The notes: a model not told the origin generated them from the sequence alone. A DNA stretch of 64,000 bases from CAVSJO01 sp963728445 (GCA_963728445.1 CAVSJO010000006.1:1364001-1428000), one strand, 5' to 3'; shown: positions 22,063 through 30,167, numbered from the stretch's first letter. Numbers and translations are program-made.

Positions 22063-23862
22063 ATGAGGATCCGTCCCCCGCGCGGACCGCTCGCCCGTCC
22101 CCCGCGCGGACCGCTCCACCGTGCCGCGACGCCGGGCGCTGCCGGCGCTGCCGCGCCCGGGCCCGCGGCCACCCCGTTCGCGCCCCCCGCGACCTCGATC
22201 CGCGCCGGGCACGCAGCCCGGACCGGCCCGACCCACCGCGCCGTCGCCACGCTGCTCACGCTCGCCTCCGCGGCGGTGCTGCTCTTGCTCGCGGCGCCGT
22301 CCGCGGCCCGCGCCCAGGGCCGCGGCGTCGAGCCCGCGCCGCCGCGCCGCGCCGACGAGGGCATGGGGCCGTACAAGCGCCTGATCCTGCGCGGGGCCAC
22401 GGTCGTCGACGGCACGGGCGCGCCGCCGTTCGGGCCGGCGGACATCGTCGTCGAGGGCGACCGCATCGTGGAGGTGCGGAGCGTCGGCGCGCCGGGCGTG
22501 CCGATCCGGGCGGAGCGTCGCCCGCAGGGGGCGGACAGGGAGATCGACCTGACCGGCATGTACGTGCTGCCGGGCTTCGTCGACGTGCACGCACACGAGG
22601 GCGGCGCGGCGCAGGGCACGCCGGCGGAGTACGTCTACAAGCTCTGGATGGGGCACGGGGTGACGACGATCCGGGACCCAGGCTCCGGCAACGGGGCCGA
22701 CTGGACGCTGAGGGAGAAGGCGGCCAGCGCGAAGAACGAGATCGTCGCCCCGCACATCTACGCCTACATCTGGGCCGGGCAGGACTGGGACGGCGGGCAG
22801 CTCACGACGCCGGAGAAGGCGCGGGAGTTCGTGCGGTGGGCGGCGGCGAAGGGGCTGGACGGGCTGAAGCTGACGTCGTGGCCGCCGGAGATCATGGCGG
22901 CGCTCATCGACGAGGCGAAGAAGCACCACATGGGCACGCAGGCCCACCTCGCGCAGACGGGCGTGGCGGAGGTGAACGCGCTGGACGCGGCGAGCATGGG
23001 GCTGGGCGCACTGGAGCACTGGTACGGGCTGCCCGAGGCGCTCTTCGCCGACCGCACGGTGCAGGACTTCCCGGCGACGTACAACTACAACAACGAGTAC
23101 GACCGCTTCGGGCAGGCCGGGCGGCTGTGGAAGCAGGCGGCGCCGCCGTACAGCCCGAAGTGGAACCAGGTGATGGACTCGCTGCTGGCGCTGAACTTCA
23201 TCCTCGACCCGACGCTGACGATCTACGAGGCGAGCCGGGACGCCATGGCGCAGCGCACGGCGGAGTGGCACGACGCGTACACGCTGCCGTCGCTGTGGAA
23301 GTTCTACCAGCCCAGCCGCGAGAGCCACGGCTCGTACTGGTACGCCTGGACGACGGCCGACGAGATCGAGTGGAAGAACAACTACCGCATCTGGATGCAG
23401 TTCCTGAACGAGTACAAGAACCGGGGCGGCCGCGTGTGCACCGGCTCGGACTCGGGGTTCATCTACAAGCTGTACGGCTTCGGCTACATCCGTGAGCTGG
23501 AGCTGCTGCAGGAGGCGGGCTTTCACCCGCTGGAGGTGGTGCGGGCGGCGACGCAGTGCGGCGCCGAGGCGCTCTCCGAGCCGAAGGGGGACACGGTCCC
23601 CGACTTCGGCGTGATCCGCGCCGGAAAGCGGGCCGACCTCGTCGTCGTGCCGCTCAACCCGCTGGAGAACTTCAAGGTGCTCTACGGCACCGGCGCGCTG
23701 CACCTGAACGATCAGACGGGTGAGGTCGAGCGCGTCGGCGGGGTGAAGTACACGATCAAGGACGGCATCGTCTACGACGCGCAGCAGCTGCTGGCGGACG
23801 TGCGGAAGATGGTCGCCGACGCGAAGGCGAAATCCGCCGCCCAGGGCGGCGGCTCCAACTGA
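22063..23862 (+). CDS. Secreted amidohydrolase
   Basis: A 599-residue amidohydrolase-superfamily enzyme, probably exported. The metal-binding motif PGFVDVHAHEGG (H-x-H) is clear, with KLTSW as the possible bridging residue region, HLAQTG, and SDSGF for the catalytic Asp. The hydrophobic signal-like segment (AVATLLTLASAAVLLLLAAPSAARAQ) is unusually far in, after about 60 residues of Pro/Arg/Ala-rich sequence. The first part of that extension is encoded by a 20-bp-type repeat. The true start could therefore lie downstream of ATG 22063, though no better start is evident. The gene is followed 11 bp later by a TAT-type M24 peptidase, suggesting a shared periplasmic peptide or imide degradation role. 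Confidence 0.82.
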   Translation: MRIRPPRGPLARPPRGPLHRAATPGAAGAAAPGPAATPFAPPATSIRAGHAARTGPTHRAVATLLTLASAAVLLLLAAPSAARAQGRGVEPAPPRRADEGMGPYKRLILRGATVVDGTGAPPFGPADIVVEGDRIVEVRSVGAPGVPIRAERRPQGADREIDLTGMYVLPGFVDVHAHEGGAAQGTPAEYVYKLWMGHGVTTIRDPGSGNGADWTLREKAASAKNEIVAPHIYAYIWAGQDWDGGQLTTPEKAREFVRWAAAKGLDGLKLTSWPPEIMAALIDEAKKHHMGTQAHLAQTGVAEVNALDAASMGLGALEHWYGLPEALFADRTVQDFPATYNYNNEYDRFGQAGRLWKQAAPPYSPKWNQVMDSLLALNFILDPTLTIYEASRDAMAQRTAEWHDAYTLPSLWKFYQPSRESHGSYWYAWTTADEIEWKNNYRIWMQFLNEYKNRGGRVCTGSDSGFIYKLYGFGYIRELELLQEAGFHPLEVVRAATQCGAEALSEPKGDTVPDFGVIRAGKRADLVVVPLNPLENFKVLYGTGALHLNDQTGEVERVGGVKYTIKDGIVYDAQQLLADVRKMVADAKAKSAAQGGGSN

Positions 23863-23873
23863 GGAGGACGACG

Positions 23874-25211
23874 ATGGGCATGGACCGACGCGGATTCCTC
23901 GGGACCGGCGCGCTGGGCGCCGGCTCGCTGCTGGCCCTCGGCGCGTCGGCGGCGTGGGCGTCGACGGGCGACGCCGCCGGAGCCGCCGACGTCGCCGGAT
24001 CTTCCGGCGTCGCCGCAGCCGGTGACGCGGTCGGCCGCGAGCTGCCGGCGCCCATCGCGCGCCTCGCGCCGCGCTCCGACGAGCCGCCGCCCATCAGCGA
24101 GGCCGAGCGCGCGGAGCGTCGCGCGAAGGCCCAGCGGCTGATGGCCGAGCGCGGCGTCGTCGCCATGTTCATCGAGCCCGGCGCGAACCTGACGTACTAC
24201 GCCGACGTGCCGTGGGGCCGGAGCGAGCGCGTGTTCGGCATGCTGCTGCCGCAGAAGGGGGACGCCATCATCGTCTCGCCCGCCTTCGAGAAGGAGCGGG
24301 CGTCGCTGGGGGTGAAGGACCGCTTCGAGATCCGGGCGTGGCAGGAGGACGAGAGCCCGTACGCGCTCATCGTGAAGAGCGTGAAGGACGCGGGCTTCTC
24401 GTCCGGGAAGATCGCCGTGGACGACAGCGCCCGGGTGTTCGTGTTCGAGGGGGTCGCCACGGCCGGCGCGCCGTCGTTCGAGGCGGTGAGCGCCGCGCCC
24501 GTCGTCCACAAGAGCCGCGGCGTGAAGTCCGCCCACGAGATCGCCATCATGCGCTACGCCAACGAGGTCACGCTCCAGGCGTACCACGCGGCGTTCGAGA
24601 CCATGCACCCGGGAATGACGCAGCGGGAGCTGGCACAGAACGTCTCGGCCGGCATGAGGAAGCTCGGCTACGAGGGGTACGCCCTCGTGCTCTTCGGGGA
24701 GTCTTCCGCCTACCCCCACGGCGCGCCCAACCCGCAGCCCATCGGCGATGGCACCGTCGTCCTCGTCGACGGCGGCCTGACCGTCCACGGCTACGAGTCG
24801 GACGACACGCGCACGGTGACGTTCGGCGCGCCCACGCCCGAGGCGCAGAAGGTCTGGGACACCGTGCGGGAGGCGCAGCAGATCGCGCTGCACGCCGCCG
24901 CGCCGGGGAAGCCCGCCGGCTCCGTCGACGCCGCCGCCCGGGAGTTCATCGCGAAGGCCGGCTACGGCCCCGGCTACCGCCTCTTCACCCACCGCCTCGG
25001 ACACGGCATCGGCCTCGAGGGCCACGAGTACCCGTACCTGGTCCGCGGCAGCGACATCCCGCTGGAGCCGGGCATGACGTTCTCCGACGAGCCGGGCATC
25101 TACCAGTACGGGAAGTTCGGCGTCCGGCTGGAGGACATCATCGCCATCACCGACTCCGGCGCCGAGATGCTGACGCAGCCGGCGACGCAGCTCCGCTTCG
25201 ACGTCGCGTGA
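23874..25211 (+). CDS. TAT-exported M24-family metallopeptidase
   Basis: A 445-residue protein with a twin-arginine signal (MDRRGFLGTGALGAG), so it is probably exported folded with its metals. The C-terminal M24 (creatinase/prolidase-type pita-bread) domain shows all five metal ligands: Asp in VLVDGG, Asp in SDDTRT, His in HRLGHGIG, Glu in SDEPGIY and Glu in RLEDI. It likely cleaves Xaa-Pro dipeptides or removes N-terminal residues. The N-terminal creatinase-like half is complete. AGGAGGACGACG before the ATG at 23874 is a good ribosome site. Its stop lies within a triplicated 17-bp unit. Confidence 0.9.
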   Translation: MGMDRRGFLGTGALGAGSLLALGASAAWASTGDAAGAADVAGSSGVAAAGDAVGRELPAPIARLAPRSDEPPPISEAERAERRAKAQRLMAERGVVAMFIEPGANLTYYADVPWGRSERVFGMLLPQKGDAIIVSPAFEKERASLGVKDRFEIRAWQEDESPYALIVKSVKDAGFSSGKIAVDDSARVFVFEGVATAGAPSFEAVSAAPVVHKSRGVKSAHEIAIMRYANEVTLQAYHAAFETMHPGMTQRELAQNVSAGMRKLGYEGYALVLFGESSAYPHGAPNPQPIGDGTVVLVDGGLTVHGYESDDTRTVTFGAPTPEAQKVWDTVREAQQIALHAAAPGKPAGSVDAAAREFIAKAGYGPGYRLFTHRLGHGIGLEGHEYPYLVRGSDIPLEPGMTFSDEPGIYQYGKFGVRLEDIIAITDSGAEMLTQPATQLRFDVA

Positions 25212-25249
25212 GAGACGACGTCGCGTGAGAAACGACGCCGCGTGAGCTA
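25199..25249 (+). repeat. 17-bp triplication across a stop/start junction
   Basis: Three 17-bp units: CGACGTCGCGTGAGAGA (25199), CGACGTCGCGTGAGAAA (25216) and CGACGCCGCGTGAGCTA (25233). Each contains GTGA. The TGA of the first unit ends the M24 peptidase and the GTG of the third begins the deacetylase. The ancestral junction was probably a 4-nt GTGA overlap. Confidence 0.8.
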
Positions 25250-26213
25250 CGCCACCGCCTTCGTCTCGCACCCCGACTGCGCACGCCACGACACGGGCTG
25301 GAACCACCCCGAGCACCAGGGCCGGCTGCCGGCCCTGGTCCGTGCGGTCTATCGCGAGACGCCCGTTCTGCTGGAGCACGTGCTTCAGGTCGAGGCGACG
25401 CCGGTCGATGAGACCGCGCTGCTCCGCGTCCACACGCCGGCGCACCTCGCCCGCATCCGCGACGCCGTCGCGGTGGCGACGGCGAAGGGCAGCGTCGTCG
25501 CGCTCGACCCGGACACCAAGGTCTCCGACGCCTCCTGGGACGCGGCCCTCGCCGCCGCAGGCTGCGTCACCACCGCCGTCGGCCTCGCCCTCGACGGAGA
25601 CGTGCGCACCGGCTTTGCCGCCGCCCGTCCGCCCGGCCACCACGCCACCGCGGATCGGGCGATGGGCTTCTGCCTGTTCAACAACGTGGCTGTCGCCGCG
25701 CGGGACGCCCAGGCCCAGGGCATCGGCCCGGTGCTCATCGTCGACTGGGACGTGCACCACGGGAACGGCACGCAGGACATCTTCTACGAAGACCCGAGCG
25801 TCTACTATCTGTCCGCCCACCTCGGGAACCACTATCCCGGTACCGGTGCCGAAGCGGAGACAGGCGCCGGCCCGGGCCTCGGCACCACCCGGAACGTGAC
25901 CTTCCGCCCCGGCACGACGGCCGCCGACTATCGCGAACGGTTCGACGAAGCCCTGGACGAAGCCCTCGACGTCTTCCGACCCGAGCTCGTCCTCGTCTCC
26001 GCCGGCTTCGACTGCCTCGCCGGCGACCCCCTCGGCGGCCTCCGTCTCGAGCCCGCCGACCTCCACTCCATGACCCGCCGCCTGATGGAGGCCGCCGACG
26101 CCACCGCCGAGGGACGCCTCGTCGTCGCCCTCGAAGGCGGCTACGCCCCCGACCGCCTCGGCCAGGGCGCCGTTGCCGTCCTCCGCGCTCTCGCCGACCT
26201 CCCCCCCGCCTGA
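25242..26213 (+). CDS. Histone deacetylase-like (class II/acetylpolyamine) amidohydrolase
   Basis: A 323-residue protein of the arginase/deacetylase fold. The catalytic His pair is in RPPGHHATADRAMGFCLFNN. Zinc ligands are in VDWDVHHGNGTQ (Asp and His) and in SAGFDCLAGDPLGG (Asp). The transition-state Tyr equivalent is in LEGGYAPD. It would remove acyl groups from lysine side chains, acetylpolyamines or related amides; the actual substrate is not evident. The N-terminus (HPDCARHDTGWNHPEHQGRLPAL) is typical of class II-like bacterial members. The start is GTG at 25242. There is no signal peptide, so it is cytoplasmic. Confidence 0.9.
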   Translation: MSYATAFVSHPDCARHDTGWNHPEHQGRLPALVRAVYRETPVLLEHVLQVEATPVDETALLRVHTPAHLARIRDAVAVATAKGSVVALDPDTKVSDASWDAALAAAGCVTTAVGLALDGDVRTGFAAARPPGHHATADRAMGFCLFNNVAVAARDAQAQGIGPVLIVDWDVHHGNGTQDIFYEDPSVYYLSAHLGNHYPGTGAEAETGAGPGLGTTRNVTFRPGTTAADYRERFDEALDEALDVFRPELVLVSAGFDCLAGDPLGGLRLEPADLHSMTRRLMEAADATAEGRLVVALEGGYAPDRLGQGAVAVLRALADLPPA

Positions 26214-26216
26214 CCC

Positions 26217-26404
26217 CGCCGCAGGCGCCCCCCCGCCGCAGGCGGAACCCCCCGCCGCAGGCGGAACCCCCCGCCGAAGCGAAGCGAGGCCCCCCGCCGC
26301 AGGCGGAACCCCCGCCGCAGGCGGTGCCCCGCCCCGAAGGGCGGTGCCCGGCGCGGAGCGCCGTGCCCCGCGGCCCCAGCCGCGGTGCCCCGCCCGCAGG
26401 GCGG
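26217..26404 (+). repeat. Array of about ten short GC hairpins with varying stems
   Basis: The intergenic DNA after the deacetylase gene is built of consecutive small stem-loops about 19-22 bp apart. Several are CCGCC-GCA-GGCGG (26233, 26252, 26294, 26312). Others keep pairing but change sequence: CCGCCC-CGAA-GGGCGG (26329), CGGCGC-GGA-GCGCCG (26349), CCGCGGC-CCCA-GCCGCGG (26368) and CCGCCC-GCA-GGGCGG (26390). One unit near 26271-26290 is degenerate. The last four are separated by TGCC-type spacers. The compensating changes suggest the structure, not the sequence, is kept. Confidence 0.8.
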
Positions 26405-26441
26405 CATTGACCCTCGCCCTTCCCACCCTCAACTTCACCCA

Positions 26442-27353
26442 ATGCCTTCCGAGCAGGAGTACGGTCCGGGCCACCCGCCGGGCCGCGAGGCGTCGGCAGG
26501 GGACGGGGACGGAAAGCGCCCCGCCACTTCCGCCCTCCTCGATGTCCAGCCGACGATCCTCGGACTGGCCCGTCTGAGCCGCAGGGCCGGGCTGGGCCAC
26601 GAGGAGGAGGAGGTCTACCGGCGCATCGCGCAGCTCGTCGACACGGGGGAAGGCGAGGAGTTCGTGGTGGCGCCGTGCGGCCGCGGGCTGGCGGCCCAGT
26701 TCCTGGCGGAGACGACGGGCGCGGCCGGCTCGGGGGTGGATCCCGACCCGGAGCTGGTGCGGATGGCCACCGAGCGCGCCCGGACGGCCGGGCTCGAACA
26801 GCGCCTGCACTTCGACCCCGGCGCGCTCGACGACCTCCCGTACAAGGACGACATCTTCGACCTCGCCGTGGGCGACGTCGGCGTGGCCGCCTCACCCGAC
26901 CCCGCCGCCGCCGTCGCGGAACTCGCCCGCGTCACGCGGCCCATGGGATGCATCGTGCTGGTCCAGCCGGTGTGGAACCGCGCCGTGGACGCCGACCGCC
27001 GGGACGTCCTGATCGAGCACCTGGGCGTGCGCCCGTTCCTCCTGGTGGAATGGAAGCAGATGCTGCGGCAGGCCGGCGTCGTCGAGCTCTTCGTCGAGGA
27101 CCTCGTCGACGCGGCCAACCCGTGGCAGGCGCTGCTCGGTGGAAGCGGCATCCTGGACCTGCCCAGCCTGCGCGAGCGCATGGGTCTGCTGCACCGGGCG
27201 TGGAAGCAGTGGGGGTGGAGCGGCCTCTTCCAGGCGATGGCCGGCGGCAACGAGCTGCGGCGGCTCATCAACCAGGAGCGGCTGCTCGGACTCGCCCTCA
27301 TCAAGGGAACGAAATGGGACGGCGCCGCCGCGGCGGACGCGTCTTCGGACTGA
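26442..27353 (+). CDS. Class I SAM-dependent methyltransferase-like protein
   Basis: A 303-residue protein. A flexible, Gly/Pro-rich N-terminus (to about residue 35) is followed by a Rossmann-like methyltransferase core. The core shows motif I-like FVVAPCGRGLAAQFLAE, the acidic motif II GSGVDPDPELVRMA, and GALDDLPYKDDIFDLAVGDVG as the adenine-binding and motif IV region. Motif I is not a canonical E/DxGxGxG, so activity is not assured. The C-terminal half is helical. Substrate unknown. ATG at 26442 is used because upstream sequence belongs to the hairpin array. Confidence 0.75.
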   Translation: MPSEQEYGPGHPPGREASAGDGDGKRPATSALLDVQPTILGLARLSRRAGLGHEEEEVYRRIAQLVDTGEGEEFVVAPCGRGLAAQFLAETTGAAGSGVDPDPELVRMATERARTAGLEQRLHFDPGALDDLPYKDDIFDLAVGDVGVAASPDPAAAVAELARVTRPMGCIVLVQPVWNRAVDADRRDVLIEHLGVRPFLLVEWKQMLRQAGVVELFVEDLVDAANPWQALLGGSGILDLPSLRERMGLLHRAWKQWGWSGLFQAMAGGNELRRLINQERLLGLALIKGTKWDGAAAADASSD

Positions 27354-27375
27354 CGACGACGAACGGATCGACCCC

Positions 27376-28590
27376 ATGGGGCTTGGAATACTCGAAGCGC
27401 CGATATTCGACACCCTCGCCGGCCGACTCCCCGCCATCCGCGAGGCGCTGCGGGAGCAGGGGCTCGACGGCTGGCTGCTGTACGACCTGCACGCCCGCAA
27501 CCCCATCGCCGTGTCGCTGCTGGGGATCGGGGATCTGAGTCGACGCTACTTCGTCTATCTGCCCGCCGAGGGCGAACCCGTCGCCGTGACCCACGGCATC
27601 GAGGCGATGCCCTGGACGAACTGGCGCTGGGGTCGCGAAGAGTACGTCGCCTGGCGACGCCTGGAGGAGGTGCTGCGGCAGGTGCTGGCGGGCACGACGC
27701 GCGTGGCCATGGAGGCCGTGGAGCGGGACGCGGTGCCCGCCGTCGACTACGTGCCCTGGGGCGTGGTGGAGCTCGTGCGTGGCTGCGGGCCCGAAGTCGT
27801 GACCTCCGCGGAGCTGATCACGCGCTTCTACGCCAGCTGGTCCGCCGAGCAGCTCGCGTCTCACCGCCGCGCCGCTCGGGTGCTGCAGGACACCGCCCGG
27901 CGCGCGTTCGACGAGATCGCCCGGCGCGTGCGCGAGGACGGCGTCGCCCGCGAGGGGGACATGCGCGACTGGGTGATCGCCGAGCTGGAGCGGCAGGGCG
28001 CCGGCGTCGGTGCCGACTGCATGGTCGCCCGGGGCCCGAACGCCGCCAACCCGCACTACGGCCTCGAGGGCCGTGGCGCAGAGCTGCGGCGAGGCGACGT
28101 GGTCCTCATCGACCTGTGGTCGAAGGAGGCCGAGGACATGGTCTACGCGGACCAGACCTGGATGGGCGTGCTCGCCCCCGAGCCGGACGAGCGCGTGCGC
28201 GGGCTGTGGGAGGCAATCCGGGACGCACGGGACGCCGGCGTCGCCTTCCTGCGCGAGCGCTGGAACGAGGGCCGTCCGGTCCAGGGTTACGAGGTCGACG
28301 ACGTCGTGCGCGGCGTGGTGCGCGAGCGAGGCCTGGCCGATCGCTTCATCCATCGCACCGGCCACTCCATCGATCGCGACACCCACGGCGCCGGCCCCAA
28401 CATCGACAACCTGGAGACGCACGAGGTCCGGCTGCTCGTGCCCGGCGTCGGCTTCTCCATCGAGCCCGGCGTCTATCTGAAGGACGACGTCGGACTCCGC
28501 ACGGAGGTCGACGTCTACATGGGGGAGGACGGGCCGGAGGTCACCACGCCCGACCCGCAGCGGGACGTGTTCGGGCTGCTGGAGGACTGA
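27376..28590 (+). CDS. M24-family Xaa-Pro aminopeptidase-like protein
   Basis: A 404-residue cytoplasmic protein with a creatinase-like N-terminal domain (LREQGLDGWLLYDLHARNP) and a C-terminal pita-bread domain. Metal ligands expected of M24 are in VVLIDLWSKEAEDMVYADQTWMG (two Asp), HRTGHSIDRDTHGAG (His), SIEPGVY (Glu) and RTEVDVY (Glu). The second ligand Asp lies in an unusual context (VYADQT), but the set looks complete. It likely hydrolyses Xaa-Pro bonds. It has no signal peptide, unlike the M24 protein at 23874. The methyltransferase gene ends 22 bp upstream and the GvpF/L gene follows directly. Confidence 0.85.
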   Translation: MGLGILEAPIFDTLAGRLPAIREALREQGLDGWLLYDLHARNPIAVSLLGIGDLSRRYFVYLPAEGEPVAVTHGIEAMPWTNWRWGREEYVAWRRLEEVLRQVLAGTTRVAMEAVERDAVPAVDYVPWGVVELVRGCGPEVVTSAELITRFYASWSAEQLASHRRAARVLQDTARRAFDEIARRVREDGVAREGDMRDWVIAELERQGAGVGADCMVARGPNAANPHYGLEGRGAELRRGDVVLIDLWSKEAEDMVYADQTWMGVLAPEPDERVRGLWEAIRDARDAGVAFLRERWNEGRPVQGYEVDDVVRGVVRERGLADRFIHRTGHSIDRDTHGAGPNIDNLETHEVRLLVPGVGFSIEPGVYLKDDVGLRTEVDVYMGEDGPEVTTPDPQRDVFGLLED

Positions 28591-29214
28591 GTGGCAGCGG
28601 AGCGCGAAGCGGAGGTCGGCTACTACTTCTACGGAGTGCTGCGCTCGGGGAGCTGGCGCGGCCTCGGCGTGGGCGCGCCGGAGACCGAGGACATGCTCAA
28701 GATCCGCTACCGCGATCTGGAGGGGCTCGTCCGCCCGACCGTCTTCGCCCTGCCACCGGTCGACGATCCGCACCTCCGCGATCACCAGCGCGTGGTCGAG
28801 GCGACCATGCGCCGCGGCAGCATCCTGCCCGTCCCCTACGGGGTGATCTTCCGGAACCGCCGTGCCGTGATCCGGTTCCTCCAGGACCAGTACCTCGCCC
28901 TCGACGAGGGGCTCGGCTTCATCGAGGGCCACTGGGAGCTGCGCCTGCACATCCACGCCGCCGAGGGCGATCCCACCCCAGAGATGGGCGATCTCGCCAC
29001 CCACCTCTACTCGGAGCTCCGGCGGATGGCCCGGGCGGCGCTGCCGTTTCCCCGCCTCGAGAATCGCCTCTTCGCCGCCGCGTTCCTCGTCGAGCGGGAC
29101 ACGTGGATCCGCTTCGTCGAGCGCGCCGACGACCTCATCGGCGCCCACCCCGAGCTGGCCTTCGACGTCACCGGCCCCTGGCCGCCCTACGACTTCGTCC
29201 GGATCGTGCCCTGA
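28591..29214 (+). CDS. GvpL/GvpF-family gas vesicle-type protein, orphan
   Basis: A 207-residue protein with the GvpF/L layout: an N-terminal beta-alpha domain (YYFYGVL), the central HQRVVEATMRRGSILPVPYGVIFRNRRAV segment, and the C-terminal VTGPWPPYDFV, which is the most diagnostic family motif. In gas-vesicle organisms GvpF and GvpL bind GvpA during assembly. No gvpA, gvpN, gvpK or other gas-vesicle gene is visible in this window, so the role may have diverged. The GTG start directly abuts the preceding stop (28588-28590). The end, CTGA, appears to be shared with the start of priA. Confidence 0.8.
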   Translation: MAAEREAEVGYYFYGVLRSGSWRGLGVGAPETEDMLKIRYRDLEGLVRPTVFALPPVDDPHLRDHQRVVEATMRRGSILPVPYGVIFRNRRAVIRFLQDQYLALDEGLGFIEGHWELRLHIHAAEGDPTPEMGDLATHLYSELRRMARAALPFPRLENRLFAAAFLVERDTWIRFVERADDLIGAHPELAFDVTGPWPPYDFVRIVP

Positions 29215-30167
29215 ACCCCGCGCAGGATCCCACCGCCGCCGGAACGCTCGTCGACGTCGCCCTCCCGCTGCCGCTGCCGCGCACGTTCACGTACCGCGTC
29301 GAAGGCGACGTCGCCGCGCCGCGCGGGACGCGCGTCCTCGTTCCGTTCGGCCGCCGCACCCTCGTCGGCTGGGTCGTGGGCCCGGGCCGGGACACCGGCG
29401 AGGCGAAGCGGATCCGTGCAGTGAAGCGCGTCCTCGACGACGAGCTCGTCGCGCCCGCCGGTGAGGCAGCGGGCGACGCCGCCCCCATCGAGGGTCCCCT
29501 CGTTCCGCCCGAGCTGTTCGCCCTGTGCGAGTGGGTCGCCGACTACTACGTCGCGCCGCTGGGCCTGGTGCTCCGGGCCGCCGTGCCCGCCGTTCTCGGG
29601 GACGCGCGGCGCCCCGACCCTCCCGTCCTGACGCGCCGCGTGCTGCGCCTCGTGACCGACCTGCCCAGCCTCGCCGAGCGTGACAGCATCTTCGGCCGCG
29701 CCGCCCGCCAGCGGGAGTGCTTCGAGACCCTCGAGGCCTCCGGCGGCGCCGCCGAGATCGCGCACCTGACCGGCCCCCTCGGCTTCTCTCGCTCGGTGCT
29801 CGACGGACTCGTCGCCAAGGAGCTCGCCGTCTACGACGACGCCGAGCTCGAGCGCGATCCCTTCGCCGAGGCCCCCGCCGCCCCCGCGCCCGTCCTGCGC
29901 CCCACGCCCGCCCAGGCCGCCGTCCTGGCCGAGCTGATCGCCGCCGCGCGGCAGACCCGCCTCGCCTCAGCCTCAGCCTCAGCCTCAGCCTCAGCCTCAG
30001 CCTCAGCCTCAGCCTCAGCCTCAGCCTCAGCCTCAGCCTCAGCCTCAGCCTCAGCCTCAGCCTCAGCCTCAGCCTCAGCCTCAGCCTCACTCCGATCTCC
30101 GCCCGTTCCTGCTCCGCGGCGTCACGGGCTCCGGCAAGACGCTCGTCTACATCGAGCTGCTCCGTGA
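29211..30167 (+). CDS. priA: Primosomal protein N' (PriA) N-terminal part, frame lost at a repeat array
   Basis: This frame encodes the PriA 3'-end-binding domain: VDVALPLPLPRTFTYRV, then GTRVLVPFGRRTLVGWVVG, and a winged-helix domain ending around DAELERDPFAEAP. It continues through a (CCTCAG)21 array as Ser-Ala repeats and then runs out of homology before stopping at 30167. The helicase half follows in the +1 frame. No ATG, GTG or TTG lies near the domain start. CTG at 29211, in a CTGA overlap with the previous stop and with a GGA upstream, is the best candidate start. In family proteins the helicase Walker A follows this point directly, so the break separates two halves of one gene. Confidence 0.8.
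   Translation: MNPAQDPTAAGTLVDVALPLPLPRTFTYRVEGDVAAPRGTRVLVPFGRRTLVGWVVGPGRDTGEAKRIRAVKRVLDDELVAPAGEAAGDAAPIEGPLVPPELFALCEWVADYYVAPLGLVLRAAVPAVLGDARRPDPPVLTRRVLRLVTDLPSLAERDSIFGRAARQRECFETLEASGGAAEIAHLTGPLGFSRSVLDGLVAKELAVYDDAELERDPFAEAPAAPAPVLRPTPAQAAVLAELIAAARQTRLASASASASASASASASASASASASASASASASASASASASASLRSPPVPAPRRHGLRQDARLHRAAP
29965..30089 (+). repeat. (CCTCAG)21 hexamer array inside priA
   Basis: Twenty perfect CCTCAG units (29965-30084) followed by a partial CCTCA. All three forward frames are open: Ser-Ala, Leu-Ser and Pro-Gln. It is the reverse complement of the (AGGCTG) hexamer seen at 4822 and 9016. It lies exactly between the PriA DNA-binding region and the helicase Walker A, and the priA frame changes across it. 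Confidence 0.95.

Noticed and set aside
26217..26404. CRISPR array
   Set aside because: The units are about 20 bp with no 25-40-bp identical repeats, no unique spacers, and no cas genes. The pattern is tandem hairpins.
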